From: Actinomycetes bacterium
GTDB taxonomy: Bacteria > Actinomycetota > Acidimicrobiia > Acidimicrobiales > Ilumatobacteraceae
DNA: 47,985 nucleotides
Direction: 5' to 3'
NCBI GenBank assembly: GCA_025356335.1
Contig: JANXUF010000101.1
Span: 1 to 47,985, forward strand
Notes under the pieces: model-generated
The model's input: the letters and a program-made list of their open reading frames with translations, nothing else
The model's database searches: none
Told to the model about the DNA's origin: nothing
Shown here: positions 7,275 to 16,439 of the stretch, in pieces
Layout of the letters: every line of letters starts with the position of its first letter
Numbering within the stretch: the first letter of the stretch is position 1
Translations under genes and position numbers: made by a program

Positions 7275-8366
7275 TCAGCGCGTCGCCAACCCGTAGCGGA
7301 GGTTCGGGCCGAGGACCGCGTTCTCGAGCAGGCCGTAGCCGGTCTCACCGTCGAGGCGGTAGCTGGCGACGTTGTCGATGAGCCCGTACGACCGCTTGAC
7401 CACCTCGCCGTCGGTGAGGTCGAACTCGCAGTGCTGCACGGCGAGCCGGCCCTGGTACTGGCCGTTGCGCCACGAGTCGTCCATGCCATAGCCGGTACCG
7501 AGCGACAGGTAGCTGGCGCCGAATGGCTCGGCCTCCACGACGGTTTCCGAGCCGCTGCCGTCGCGGAATCGGAGGTTCATCGACTTGATGCGCCTGCTGC
7601 CGTCGACGAACGTGATGTCGTGCTCGACTCTGCCGAGATCGACAGGCTCCCTTCCTGGATCGGACCACACCCGAACCGCCTGCTCCAGGCTGCGGCGCCC
7701 GAGGCTGTCCTCCTGGAGGATGCACACGATTGTCGACTCGGAGAATTGCATCGTGCAGTACAGCCACAGGAAGCCGCCTGGACGATCGCCCTCCCGGCGC
7801 GGGTTCGGCTCGGCCTCGCCGACCGGGCGGATCCCCCAGGAGCGGTCGCGGCCGCCCCACCAGGTGGACGGCTCGACCTCGAACTGCTCGTCCCCGATAC
7901 GCAGCGAGCCTGACCAGAAGCCGGTTTGGGCGAAGCGGGAGGTGTCCGTCGTGATGCGCACACCACGGCGGTTGACGTGGCGTGCCTCCAGGAACGCCGG
8001 GATCGACGGCGTCCACGTGACGTCGAGAGCCACTCCGCCGCCGGCCTCTTCGAGGCGCAGACGAAGGCGCTTCAGCCCTTCGTAGATCTCGACGGAGAGC
8101 GGTCCGACGGAGGTGTCCGAGCGGTCGAGGCCGAGCTCGCGCGAGGCGCGGACGACGTGTTGCCTGGACGCGGTCGTCGCCGAGACGAAGCCGTCGGTCA
8201 CGCCGAGGTTCGGGTACTGGCCGAGCCCGGCGGTGACGAACAGATCGCGCTCGATCGAGTACAGGTTGAAGTAGTAGCGGTCGTAGAAGTTCCGATCACT
8301 GGTGCCGACGACGGCGATCGGTTCGCTGGTCTGGTGATACGGGAAGTCGTCGAGCGGCGAGAGCAT
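7275..8366 (-). CDS. Uncharacterised AttH-like protein
   Basis: 363 residues, ATG 8366 with AGGAGA upstream. Last gene of the operon 10268 to 7275, 25 bases after the phosphotransferase. The protein is rich in beta strands and tryptophans, with segments such as FYDRYYFNLYS, GFWSGSLRIGDEQFEVEP and TWWGGRDRSWGIRPVGE. The WGGRDRSWG motif recalls the AttH/hydroxyneurosporene-dehydratase (lipocalin-like) fold and the DUF7064-type proteins often found beside acyl-CoA genes in actinobacteria. No signal peptide or membrane helix. A role in binding or modifying a hydrophobic substrate is inference. Confidence 0.7.
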   Translation of the reverse strand: MLSPLDDFPYHQTSEPIAVVGTSDRNFYDRYYFNLYSIERDLFVTAGLGQYPNLGVTDGFVSATTASRQHVVRASRELGLDRSDTSVGPLSVEIYEGLKRLRLRLEEAGGGVALDVTWTPSIPAFLEARHVNRRGVRITTDTSRFAQTGFWSGSLRIGDEQFEVEPSTWWGGRDRSWGIRPVGEAEPNPRREGDRPGGFLWLYCTMQFSESTIVCILQEDSLGRRSLEQAVRVWSDPGREPVDLGRVEHDITFVDGSRRIKSMNLRFRDGSGSETVVEAEPFGASYLSLGTGYGMDDSWRNGQYQGRLAVQHCEFDLTDGEVVKRSYGLIDNVASYRLDGETGYGLLENAVLGPNLRYGLATR

Positions 8367-8391
8367 CGTGTGGTTCTCCTGGGTGTGCGGT

Positions 8392-9483
8392 TCAGTCGGC
8401 CGGGGGGCCGGCGGCGAGCAGGTCGTCGAGCACCACCATCGCCGGTGTGTGGGGAAGGCGAACGGCGTCGGCCGGCAGCGTCCCGGCGTCGATCAGTGCG
8501 TCGCCGTACTTGATCAACAGGAGCGCTGCCCGGACGGCGGCGCGCACCATGTAGAAGTGGATCTCGGTGTCGCTCGCCGCCAGCCCGGACAACTCGCGGT
8601 AGAGGCTGACCGCTGCGTGATCGTCGGGGATGCCGGGCAGGCCAGGTCTGGCGATCCCGGCGGAGTGGATCCGGTTGAACACCAACCACCAGCCGAGATC
8701 CGCTGCCGGCGCAGCGAGCGTCACCATCTCCCAGTCGAGCACGGCGACCGGCCGCAGGTCGCGATAGAGCATGTTGCCGAGACGTGAGTCCCCCCAGCTG
8801 AGGACGACGACGGGCTCGGCGGGCAGGTGCGACGCCATCCAGTCGCGAGCCTGGACGAGTACGGGATACTCGCGGCCGGCGAGGACCCAGTCCATGAACT
8901 GGCGGTCGTGCTCGAACTGGCGGTCGACGCCGAGGGGATTGAACGTCGACTCCGTCAGAAAACCCAGCCCTGCGGCGCGCCAATCGATGCGATGAATGCG
9001 CGCCAGGACGTCGAGGCCGCGCCGGTATACGTCTTCCTGCTCAGCGGGAGATGAGTCGTGCAGCCAGCCCCGCACGGTGTAGGGAGGGCGGTCCGCCGGA
9101 GCGGAGCCGTCGATGCGTTCCATCACGAAGAACGGCGCACCGAGCGCCGACTCCTCGGACGTGTCGTGGGCGACGATCCGCGGCACGGGGACGTCACTGA
9201 CCCTGCCGACGGCATCGATCACACGCCACTGCGTTTCCAGGTCGTGATGCTGGTACAGGCTGTACCCACGGGGCGCGACACGGGCGACGAGCGCGGCGGT
9301 ACGTCGGAAACCGGCGTGTCCGTAGGTCGCATCGAACAGCACGGTGTCGCCGGAGAACCCCGTGCTCGCCGGCGACGGCAGAACGGTCACGGTCACGTCC
9401 GTCATGTCGTGGACCGTCGCCTGGAGGAACGTGGCGAGCTGGTTCTCCGTTGTCGAGTCGTCTCGCGACCCCACGATGGCCAT
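8392..9483 (-). CDS. Phosphotransferase-family protein (APH/ACAD10-like)
   Basis: 363 residues. ATG 9483 overlaps the stop of the enoyl-CoA hydratase gene (ATGA), so the two are coupled. Kinase-like APH fold: the catalytic-loop motif is WGDSRLGNMLYRD, with Asp and Asn kept but Trp where the first His of HGDxxxxN usually stands, and the metal-binding motif is VLDWEMVTL. The order GDxRLGN, DWE and DLGWW matches the phosphotransferases fused or linked to acyl-CoA dehydrogenases (human ACAD10/11 type), which phosphorylate 4-hydroxyacyl-CoAs. A similar role for a hydroxylated acyl substrate is plausible but unproven. Confidence 0.8.
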   Translation of the reverse strand: MAIVGSRDDSTTENQLATFLQATVHDMTDVTVTVLPSPASTGFSGDTVLFDATYGHAGFRRTAALVARVAPRGYSLYQHHDLETQWRVIDAVGRVSDVPVPRIVAHDTSEESALGAPFFVMERIDGSAPADRPPYTVRGWLHDSSPAEQEDVYRRGLDVLARIHRIDWRAAGLGFLTESTFNPLGVDRQFEHDRQFMDWVLAGREYPVLVQARDWMASHLPAEPVVVLSWGDSRLGNMLYRDLRPVAVLDWEMVTLAAPAADLGWWLVFNRIHSAGIARPGLPGIPDDHAAVSLYRELSGLAASDTEIHFYMVRAAVRAALLLIKYGDALIDAGTLPADAVRLPHTPAMVVLDDLLAAGPPAD

Positions 9484-10268
9484 CAGCGAGCGGCGCCCCT
9501 GGCGCGCTCGCGGAACGACCGCAGCCGGTCGCGAGTATCGTCCGCCACCGACAGCCTGGTCATCGTCTCGATCTCCTGCCTGAACGCTTCATGACGGTCG
9601 ACGAACGACGCCGTCCGCACGAGCGAGCGTATCCCCGCCAGCCCGGCCGGCGGGAAGGCACACAGCGCACGAGCCCGTTCGATCGCCGCCTGGCGTTCGG
9701 TGCCGTCGTCGACCGTTGCGGTCACGAGGCCCCATTGCTGGGCCTGCGAGGCACCCATCAGCTCGCCGGTCATCGCCATCTCGAGCGCTCTTCCGGTGCC
9801 GATGGTCGAGGCCAGCAGCCAGCACAACCCCATGTCCGGGACGACGCCGAGCCGAACGAAGTCGAGGCTGAACACCGCTGAGCGGGCAGCGATCCGCAGG
9901 TCGCTCGACAGCACCAGCGCGAGCCCGGCACCGGCGCATCGACCTTGGACCGCACTGACGATCGGCAGCTGCAGGTCGAGGAGGCGGTTGGTCACGTCGT
10001 AGGCATGGGTGATCTGACGGCGTCGCGAATCGGCATCGTCGTCGGAGAACAGCGGGTGGTCGAGGTCACCACCTGCACAGAAGTGCTTGCCGGCCCCGCA
10101 GAGGACGACGGCGCGCACACCGGGGGCCGCGGCGACCTCGTCGACCGCGTTGCTCAGGGCGGTGAACATCGGCGCGTCCATGCAGTTGGCCCGCTCCGGC
10201 CTGGCCAGCTCGACGATGGCGATCTCACCGTCGAGTTCGACTCGGACGGGGCCATCGGCTCCGCTCAT
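9483..10268 (-). CDS. Enoyl-CoA hydratase/isomerase family protein
   Basis: 261 residues from ATG 10268; GGAGG five bases upstream fixes the start, and a longer frame to 10373 has no ribosome site. Crotonase fold: AGKHFCAGGDLD (CoA oxyanion loop) and GRCAGAGLALVLSSDLRIA are intact. The two glutamates of a true hydratase are not: the segment reads LDFVRLGVVPDMG, with Asp at the second position. It may therefore be an isomerase, racemase-like or lyase member. First gene of the operon with the phosphotransferase and AttH-like protein, and divergent from the acyl-CoA dehydrogenase across operator site 2. Confidence 0.85.
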   Translation of the reverse strand: MSGADGPVRVELDGEIAIVELARPERANCMDAPMFTALSNAVDEVAAAPGVRAVVLCGAGKHFCAGGDLDHPLFSDDDADSRRRQITHAYDVTNRLLDLQLPIVSAVQGRCAGAGLALVLSSDLRIAARSAVFSLDFVRLGVVPDMGLCWLLASTIGTGRALEMAMTGELMGASQAQQWGLVTATVDDGTERQAAIERARALCAFPPAGLAGIRSLVRTASFVDRHEAFRQEIETMTRLSVADDTRDRLRSFRERARGAAR

Positions 10269-10330
10269 TTGGTCCTCCCACACTTTATGACCCAAGCGGC
10301 ACCCTCGTCTCGAGGTCAGCCCGGCTAGTG

Positions 10331-10348
10331 ATTCAAACGTTTGGTTGA
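10331..10348 (+). promoter_or_regulatory. Regulon operator, site 2 (divergent promoter)
   Basis: ATTCAAACGTTTGGTTGA lies between the divergent hydratase (start 10268) and acyl-CoA dehydrogenase (start ~10409). The right half is perfect; the left half keeps CAAACG. TAGCAT (10350-10355) is a possible -10 box for the plus strand. One site could control both directions. Confidence 0.6.
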
Positions 10349-10408
10349 CTAGCATACACCGTTGTCGAACCAATGGCCACTGGGGAGCCGAGAGCAGAAT
10401 CGAGCGCG

Positions 10409-11572
10409 ATGGATTTCACCAACGATCTTCATGACGGCCTCCGCGAGGGCGTCAGGGCAGTCTGCAAGGACTTCCCCGATGCGTATTGGCGACAACACGA
10501 CGAGGAGCACGAGTTCCCGTGGGAGTTCTACGACGCTCTCGCCGCTGGCGGTTGGATCGGCGTGGCGATCCCGGAGGAGTACGGCGGTGGCGGCCAGGGC
10601 ATCACCGAGGCGTCGATCATCCTCGAGGAGATCGCTGCGTCCGGAGCGGCGATGAACGGCTGCTCCAGCGTGCATCTGTCGATCTTCGGGATGAATCCGG
10701 TCGTCAAGCACGGAAGTGAGGCCCTCAAGGAGCGCTACCTGCCGGAAGTGGCGGCCGGACGCCTGCATGTGGCATTCGGTGTCACCGAGCCGAACACGGG
10801 CCTCGACACCATGGCAATCCAGACGCGGGCGATCCGCGACGGCGACCACTACGTGGTGCGCGGACGCAAGGTGTGGACGACGAAGGCGACGTTCTGCGAC
10901 AAGGTCCTGCTGCTGGTGCGCACGACCCCGCTCGCCGAATGCGCCAAACGTACGGATGGGATGACGCTGCTGCTCGCCGACCTGCAGGTCCCGGAGGTGC
11001 AGATCACACCGATCGCCAAGCTCGGCCGCAATGCCGTGGTGTCGTGCGAGGTCGTCTACGACGACCTCGTCGTCCCGGCCGATCACCGTGTCGGTGAGGA
11101 GGGTCGGGGGTTCGAGTACCTGCTCGATGGACTCAACCCCGAGCGCATCCTGATCGCCTCCGAGGCGTTGGGCATCGGCAAGGTCGCCCTGCGGCGGGCG
11201 GTGCAGTACGCCAACGATCGCGTCGTCTTCGGCCGCCCGATCGGCAAGAACCAGGGCATCGCCTTCCCGCTCGCCGAGGCCCATGCTCGCCTCCACGCCG
11301 CCGAGTTGGTGGTGCGCGAGGCTTCGTGGCGCTACGACAACGGGATGAAGTGCGGCGAGCATGCCAACCTCGCCAAGTACCTGGCAGCCGACGCCGGGTT
11401 TTTCGCCGCCGATCGGGCACTGCAGACGCACGGCGGTTTCGGATACGCCAAGGAGTACGACGTCGAGCGGTACTGGCGCGAGGCCAGGCTGATGCAGATC
11501 GCCCCGATCCCGCAGGAGATGATCCTCAACTTCGTGGCCGAGCATGTGCTCGGCCTGCCACGGTCGTACTGA
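10409..11572 (+). CDS. Acyl-CoA dehydrogenase, branched-chain type
   Basis: 387 residues from ATG 10409 (MDFTNDLHDGLREG matches typical family starts); ATG 10373 would add 12 residues. FAD enzyme oxidising acyl-CoA to 2-enoyl-CoA. Seen: FGVTEPNTGLDT (FAD/substrate loop), WTTKATFCDKVLLLVRT, FGRPIGKNQ, and LQTHGGFGYAKEYDVERYWR near the end. The catalytic Glu position of medium/short-chain enzymes (YEGT) reads IAPIP here. A glutamate sits instead in LNPERILIASEALG, where isovaleryl- and long-chain-type enzymes carry their base. This suits a methyl-branched substrate. First gene of the plus run, behind operator site 2, one base before the CoA-transferase gene. Confidence 0.9.
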   Translation: MDFTNDLHDGLREGVRAVCKDFPDAYWRQHDEEHEFPWEFYDALAAGGWIGVAIPEEYGGGGQGITEASIILEEIAASGAAMNGCSSVHLSIFGMNPVVKHGSEALKERYLPEVAAGRLHVAFGVTEPNTGLDTMAIQTRAIRDGDHYVVRGRKVWTTKATFCDKVLLLVRTTPLAECAKRTDGMTLLLADLQVPEVQITPIAKLGRNAVVSCEVVYDDLVVPADHRVGEEGRGFEYLLDGLNPERILIASEALGIGKVALRRAVQYANDRVVFGRPIGKNQGIAFPLAEAHARLHAAELVVREASWRYDNGMKCGEHANLAKYLAADAGFFAADRALQTHGGFGYAKEYDVERYWREARLMQIAPIPQEMILNFVAEHVLGLPRSY

Positions 11573-11573
11573 C

Positions 11574-12737
11574 ATGACGAGCGACACGATCGACTGGCTT
11601 GACGACAGTGAGCGCACGGGTCCGCTGTCGGGCGTCCGAGTGGTCGAACTCGCCGGGTTCATCAGCGCCCCCTTCGGGACGATGATGCTCAGCGATCTCG
11701 GTGCCGATGTGATCAAGGTCGAGCCGCCTACTGGAGATCCGATGCGCCGCCTCGGCCGGCATGCGTCAGGAATCAGTCCGATGTTCGTCAACGCCAACCG
11801 TGGCAAGCGCACGGTGACGCTGGACCTCAAGCAGCCCGGCGGGGTCGCCGAGGCCAAGCGCCTGCTCGCGAGCGCCGACGTGCTGGTGTCGAATTGGCGG
11901 GAGTCGGTGGCCGGCCGTCTGGGACTCGCCGACGACGTGTTGGCGGCCGCCAACGAGCACCTGGTTCGCGTCTACGTCTCTGGTTTCGGCACCGGCGGCC
12001 CACTCGTCGACGAGGCAGCCTTCGACACCGTCATCCAAGCACGTCTCGGCTTCACAGAGATGTTCGGCGACGGAACCACGCCGGCGATCGACTCGTCCTT
12101 CGCTGTCGACAAGTCCGTCGCCGCCATGGTCTGCCAGGCGGCGCTGGCGGCGATCGTCGAGCGCGAGCGCACCGGGATCGCCCGGCGGGTCGATCTGGCG
12201 ATGTACGACGCAGCCGCCTATTTCAACTTTCCCGACTTCATGGTCAATCGCACCTTCCTGCGCCACGAGCCGCCGTCGGCGAAGAACATGCACCCATCGG
12301 CGGTCCGCCCGTTGCGCACGTCGGACGGATGGATCGTGACGATTGCCGGCACTCGTGAGCAAACGCGCCGATCACTGGCGGTCATCGGTCGACTCGACGT
12401 CTATCCCGAGCTGATGAAGATCCCCGACGGTGTCGAGATCACCCGCCGGCTGTATGCCGAACTCGCCGAAGTGCTCGTCACCGACACCACCGAGCACTGG
12501 CTCGCCGCCTTCGCCGCAAAGGACCTGGCCACGGCGCCGTGCCTGACGATCGACGAGCACCTCGCCTCCGAACAGACAGCGCACAACGGCCTGTACGACA
12601 TCGTCGACTGGCAGGACGAGCGGGACTTCGGCCCGATGCGCCACGTCCGCTATCCCGCAGTGTTCGTGGGCCATCCGCCGTTGCACCCGACGAGCGGGAT
12701 ACCGCCGCTGCACGCTGCGCAGGAGTCGCACGAATGA
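11574..12737 (+). CDS. CaiB/BaiF-type (family III) CoA transferase
   Basis: 387 residues from ATG 11574, one base after the dehydrogenase stop. Family III CoA transferases move CoA between carboxylic acids through an enzyme-bound aspartyl intermediate. Family motifs: LSGVRVVELAGFISAPFGTM, LGADVIKVEPPTGDPMRRLG, NANRGKRTVTLDLKQP, and the D-rich SSFAVDKSVAAM followed by RRVDLAMYDAAAYFN. Length is normal. In this operon it would activate the pathway acid using a downstream CoA thioester as donor. The natural acid cannot be named from sequence. Confidence 0.9.
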   Translation: MTSDTIDWLDDSERTGPLSGVRVVELAGFISAPFGTMMLSDLGADVIKVEPPTGDPMRRLGRHASGISPMFVNANRGKRTVTLDLKQPGGVAEAKRLLASADVLVSNWRESVAGRLGLADDVLAAANEHLVRVYVSGFGTGGPLVDEAAFDTVIQARLGFTEMFGDGTTPAIDSSFAVDKSVAAMVCQAALAAIVERERTGIARRVDLAMYDAAAYFNFPDFMVNRTFLRHEPPSAKNMHPSAVRPLRTSDGWIVTIAGTREQTRRSLAVIGRLDVYPELMKIPDGVEITRRLYAELAEVLVTDTTEHWLAAFAAKDLATAPCLTIDEHLASEQTAHNGLYDIVDWQDERDFGPMRHVRYPAVFVGHPPLHPTSGIPPLHAAQESHE

Positions 12738-12760
12738 CGGTGACTACGACGCAGACTGTG

Positions 12761-12778
12761 AACCAACCATCTGGTTGT
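12761..12778 (+). promoter_or_regulatory. Regulon operator, site 3 (carboxylase operon)
   Basis: AACCAACCATCTGGTTGT is one of the best copies, 93 bases before the carboxylase beta start, in the only sizeable gap (133 bases) of the plus run. It implies a separate regulated promoter inside the cluster. TAGGTT at 12808-12813 could be a -10 box. Confidence 0.6.
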
Positions 12779-12818
12779 TGCTTTGGCGATGTCCGGCGGA
12801 CTGCGGCTAGGTTGTCGG

Positions 12819-12837
12819 GGCCCACGAAGCGTGGGCC
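12819..12837 (+). promoter_or_regulatory. Leader hairpin before the carboxylase genes
   Basis: GGCCCAC-gaagc-GTGGGCC is a perfect 7-bp stem with a 5-base loop, 24 bases upstream of the AGGGGG ribosome site. There is no U-tract, so it is more likely an mRNA leader structure than a terminator. Confidence 0.4.
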
Positions 12838-12870
12838 GGTCCAGTGCCGTCGATTCGAGAAGGGGGTCGA

Positions 12871-14469
12871 GTGCCAGTCCTGACCTCCAAGGTCGATCGC
12901 GCTGGCGAGTTGTTCGCCCAGAACCGCCAGGGCCTGACCGAACTGCTGGCAGCGCACGACGCGCAGGTGGCCCTTGCCGTGGCCGGCGGTGGCGAACGCT
13001 ACGTCGCCCGCCACCACGCCCGCGGCAAGTTGCTCGCCCGTGAGCGGATCGAGTTGTTGCTCGACCGTGACAGCCCATTCCTCGAGCTGTCGCCGATCGC
13101 CGCGTACGGCACGGAATTCAACGTCGGCGCTGTGATCGTCACCGGCATCGGGACCGTGTCGGGTGTCGAGTGCATGATCATCGCCCACGACCCGACGGTC
13201 CGCGGCGGGTCGATGAACCCGTACACGCTCCGCAAGAACCTGCGGGCCTTCGAGATCGCCCGGACCAACCGACTGCCGGTGGTGTACCTCGTCGAGTCCG
13301 GCGGCGCGGACCTGCCGACTCAGGCCGACCTGTTCATCCCCGCCGGCAACATCTTCCGCGAGTTGACCCAACTGTCGGCGCTGAAGATCCCGACGATCGC
13401 CCTCGTGTTCGGCAACTCGACCGCCGGCGGCGCCTATGTGCCGGGGATGTGCGACTACGCCGTCCTCGTCGACAAGGGCGCCAAGGTGTTCCTCGGCGGG
13501 CCGCCATTGGTGAAGATGGCCACGGGCGAGGAAGCCAACGACGAGGAACTCGGCGGTGCAGCGATGCACTCGCGGGTGTCGGGGCTCTCGGACCACTTTG
13601 CCGTCGACGAGATCGACTGCATCCGCATCGGTCGTGAGATCGTCGAGGATCTCAACTGGCGCAAGCTCGGGCCCGGTCCGTCGCGACCCGTCGTCGAACC
13701 GCTCCACAGCCAGGACGACCTCATCGGGATCGCGTCCGTCGATCTGCGCATTCCGTTCGACCCGCGAGAGGTCATCATGCGCATCGCCGACGGCTCGGCG
13801 TTCGACGAGTACAAAGCACAGTACGGCACGAGCCTAGTGACCGGCTGGGCGCACGTGCACGGCTACCCGGTCGGCATCCTCGCCAACGCCCAGGGCGTGC
13901 TGTTCATGGAGGAGGCCAAGAAGGCAACGGAGTTCATCCTCCTTGCCAACCAGACCGACACACCGCTGATCTTCATGCAGAATACGACGGGCTACATGGT
14001 GGGCAAGGAATACGAGCAGGCCGGGATCATCAAGGACGGGGCGAAGATGATCAACGCCGTCGCCAACAGCGCAGTGCCGCACATCACGATCATCATCGGC
14101 GCGTCGTACGGTGCAGGCAACTACGGCATGTGCGGCAAGTCCTACGACCCGAGATTCCTCTTCATGTGGCCCAACGCCCGCGTCGCCGTGATGGGGCCGC
14201 AGCAGTTGGCCGGGGTCATGTCGATCGTCGCCAGGCAGTCGGCGCAGGGCGCCGGCCGGCCGTTCGACGAGGCCGCCGACGAGGCCCAGCGGCGGGGCGT
14301 CGAGTCGCAGATCGAACGCGAGTCGCACGCCTTCTTCATGTCCGGCAAGGTCTATGACGACGGGATCATCGATCCGCGCGACACCAGGACGGTGCTCGGG
14401 ATCACACTGTCCGCCGTGCACTCCAACGTGGTCGAGGGGCGCCGTGGTTTCGGCGTGTTCCGGATGTGA
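12871..14469 (+). CDS. Acyl-CoA carboxylase, carboxyltransferase (beta) subunit
   Basis: 532 residues from GTG 12871; AGGGGG four bases before it fixes the start. It transfers the carboxyl group from biotin to an acyl-CoA. Seen: ERIELLLDRDSPFLELSP, PYTLRKNLRAFEIA, the oxyanion segments ESGGADLPTQADLF and GNSTAGGAYVPGMCDYAV, and in the C-half QNTTGYMVGKEYEQAGIIKD and IGASYGAGNYGMCGKSYDPR. Size and these motifs match the methylcrotonyl-/geranyl-CoA carboxylase beta group (LiuB/AtuC) rather than propionyl-CoA carboxylase. Which of the two it serves cannot be decided by eye. Overlaps the alpha gene (TGATG). Confidence 0.92.
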   Translation: MPVLTSKVDRAGELFAQNRQGLTELLAAHDAQVALAVAGGGERYVARHHARGKLLARERIELLLDRDSPFLELSPIAAYGTEFNVGAVIVTGIGTVSGVECMIIAHDPTVRGGSMNPYTLRKNLRAFEIARTNRLPVVYLVESGGADLPTQADLFIPAGNIFRELTQLSALKIPTIALVFGNSTAGGAYVPGMCDYAVLVDKGAKVFLGGPPLVKMATGEEANDEELGGAAMHSRVSGLSDHFAVDEIDCIRIGREIVEDLNWRKLGPGPSRPVVEPLHSQDDLIGIASVDLRIPFDPREVIMRIADGSAFDEYKAQYGTSLVTGWAHVHGYPVGILANAQGVLFMEEAKKATEFILLANQTDTPLIFMQNTTGYMVGKEYEQAGIIKDGAKMINAVANSAVPHITIIIGASYGAGNYGMCGKSYDPRFLFMWPNARVAVMGPQQLAGVMSIVARQSAQGAGRPFDEAADEAQRRGVESQIERESHAFFMSGKVYDDGIIDPRDTRTVLGITLSAVHSNVVEGRRGFGVFRM

Positions 14470-16439
14470 TGCGTACCCTGCTGGTTGCCAACCGCGGCGA
14501 GATCGCCAGGCGTGTCTTCAGCACGGCGCGCCGACTCGGCATCTCGACGGTCGCGGTGTTCTCCGACGCCGACGAGTACGCCCCGCACGTCGCCGAGGCC
14601 GACCGATCGGTCCGTCTTCGCGGCAACTCACCCGGCGACACCTACCTGAACGTCGACGCCGTCCTCGCTGCCGCCCGCCTGACCGGGGCCGATGCCATCC
14701 ATCCCGGCTACGGCTTCCTGTCCGAGAACGCCGGCTTCGCCAGAGCCTGTGCGGCAGCCGGAATCGTCTTCGTCGGGCCGACGCCTGCGGCGATCGACGC
14801 CATGGGATCGAAGACCGCGGCGAAGGAACTGATGGCCGCTGCCGGCGTGCCGACCCTGCCGGGGGCGACCATCACACCCGACACCGACCTCGACGATGCC
14901 GCAGCCATGATCGGCTTCCCCGTACTCGTCAAAGCGGTGTTCGGCGGAGGTGGGCGCGGCATGCGGGTCGTCCGTGACCCATCGGAGTTGGCCGACGCCG
15001 TGGCTTCGGCGCAGCGCGAGGCCGGCGCGGCCTTCGGGGACCCGACGGTGTTCCTGGAACGCTTCGTCGACAGCCCCCGCCACATCGAGGTGCAGGTGTT
15101 CGGCGACACGCACGGCAACGTCGTCCACCTGTTCGAGCGCGAGTGCTCGATCCAGCGCCGGTACCAGAAGATCATCGAGGAGGCGCCATCTCCGGCGGTC
15201 ACCCCCGCGCTGCGCGAGCGGCTGTGCGCTGCGGCCGTCGCCGCTGCCAAGACGCTCGACTACGTCGGCGCAGGTACCGTCGAATTCGTCCTCGGCGCCG
15301 ACGGCGGCTTCTACTTCCTCGAGGTCAATACGCGCCTGCAGGTCGAGCACCCCGTCACCGAGATGGTCACCGGGCTCGACCTGGTCGAGGCCCAGTTGCG
15401 CGTCGCCGACGGCGAGCCGCTGCCCACTGAGCTGACCACGGCGATCCTCAACGGACATGCCGTCGAAGCGCGCCTCTACGCAGAGGACGTCGCTGCGGGG
15501 TTCGCTCCGGCGAGCGGGCGAATCGAGCGACTCACCGTGCCGGCGGCGGTCGGCGTGCGCGTCGACAGCGGCTACGAGAGCGGCTCGACGGTGTCGACGC
15601 ACTACGACGCGATGATCGCCAAGGTGATCGCCTGGGCGCCGACGCGTGCCGAGGCCACTCAGCGCCTGGCGACCGCGTTGCAGGCGACGCGACTGCACGG
15701 CCCGACGACCAACCGCGACCTGCTGGTCAACGTCCTGCGTCATCCGGAGTACACCGAGGGGGCGATCGACACCGGGTTCCTGGTTCGCCACGATTGCACG
15801 GGCTCGCTGACCACGCCCGCAGATCGCACCGCCCACGCCGTCGCCGCAGCACTGGCCGGTCAGGCCGAACGGCGAGGAACGACGGCGATCCCGTCGGGAT
15901 GGCGCAACGTGGCGACGGCATCACAGCGCACCTCGTTCGAACAGGCGGAGGTCGCATATGCCTTCCATCGCCATGGTCTGGATGTCACGGTCGATGGCGC
16001 TCCCGTCGATGTGCACCTGTGGAGCGCGTCGCCGCACACGGTCGACGTGACCGTCGATGGCGTCAGGCGCACGGTCGAGGTCCACCGGGACGGCGCGGTG
16101 GTCTACGTCGATGACGCGTCCGGCGCATCCCGCTTTGTCGAGCGCGAGCGTTTCCCGCTGCCGACGTCAGTCGTTGCGCCGGGTTCCCTCGTCGCCTCGA
16201 TCCCCGGGTCGGTGGTGCGCGTCGGCGGATCGGTCGGCGATCACGTCCGCGCCGGTGAGACGATCGTCGTCGTCGAAGCGATGAAGATGGAGCACCGCAT
16301 CGACTCGCCGACGACCGGGACGATCACCGAGTTACGTGTGGCGGTGGGTGACCAGGTCGTTGCCGGGATGGTCATCGCCGTCGTCGCGCCCGCCGACGGC
16401 GGAGCGGTCGAGGTGGAAGGGGGCGGTGATGGCCGCTGA
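14469..16439 (+). CDS. Acyl-CoA carboxylase, biotin carboxylase/BCCP (alpha) subunit
   Basis: 656 residues from ATG 14469, sharing a base with the beta stop (TGATG). Biotin carboxylase domain (~1-445): LLVANRGEIARRVFSTARRL, HPGYGFLSENAGFARAC, the glycine-rich ATP loop VFGGGGRGMRVV, RECSIQRRYQKIIEEAPSP and FLEVNTRLQVEHPVTE. A linker domain follows, then a biotinyl domain with EAMKMEHRI close to the C-terminus, where the lysine carries biotin. It pairs with the beta subunit just upstream. The single-chain BC-BCCP layout is that of MCC/GCC alpha (LiuD/AtuF). The last residues overlap the hydratase start. Confidence 0.93.
   Translation: MRTLLVANRGEIARRVFSTARRLGISTVAVFSDADEYAPHVAEADRSVRLRGNSPGDTYLNVDAVLAAARLTGADAIHPGYGFLSENAGFARACAAAGIVFVGPTPAAIDAMGSKTAAKELMAAAGVPTLPGATITPDTDLDDAAAMIGFPVLVKAVFGGGGRGMRVVRDPSELADAVASAQREAGAAFGDPTVFLERFVDSPRHIEVQVFGDTHGNVVHLFERECSIQRRYQKIIEEAPSPAVTPALRERLCAAAVAAAKTLDYVGAGTVEFVLGADGGFYFLEVNTRLQVEHPVTEMVTGLDLVEAQLRVADGEPLPTELTTAILNGHAVEARLYAEDVAAGFAPASGRIERLTVPAAVGVRVDSGYESGSTVSTHYDAMIAKVIAWAPTRAEATQRLATALQATRLHGPTTNRDLLVNVLRHPEYTEGAIDTGFLVRHDCTGSLTTPADRTAHAVAAALAGQAERRGTTAIPSGWRNVATASQRTSFEQAEVAYAFHRHGLDVTVDGAPVDVHLWSASPHTVDVTVDGVRRTVEVHRDGAVVYVDDASGASRFVERERFPLPTSVVAPGSLVASIPGSVVRVGGSVGDHVRAGETIVVVEAMKMEHRIDSPTTGTITELRVAVGDQVVAGMVIAVVAPADGGAVEVEGGGDGR

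Noticed and set aside
12871..16439. Propionyl- or acetyl-CoA carboxylase
   Set aside because: Subunit sizes, the BC-BCCP layout and neighbouring dehydrogenase, hydratase and AtuA genes fit the methylcrotonyl/geranyl type better, although this was not tested by alignment.
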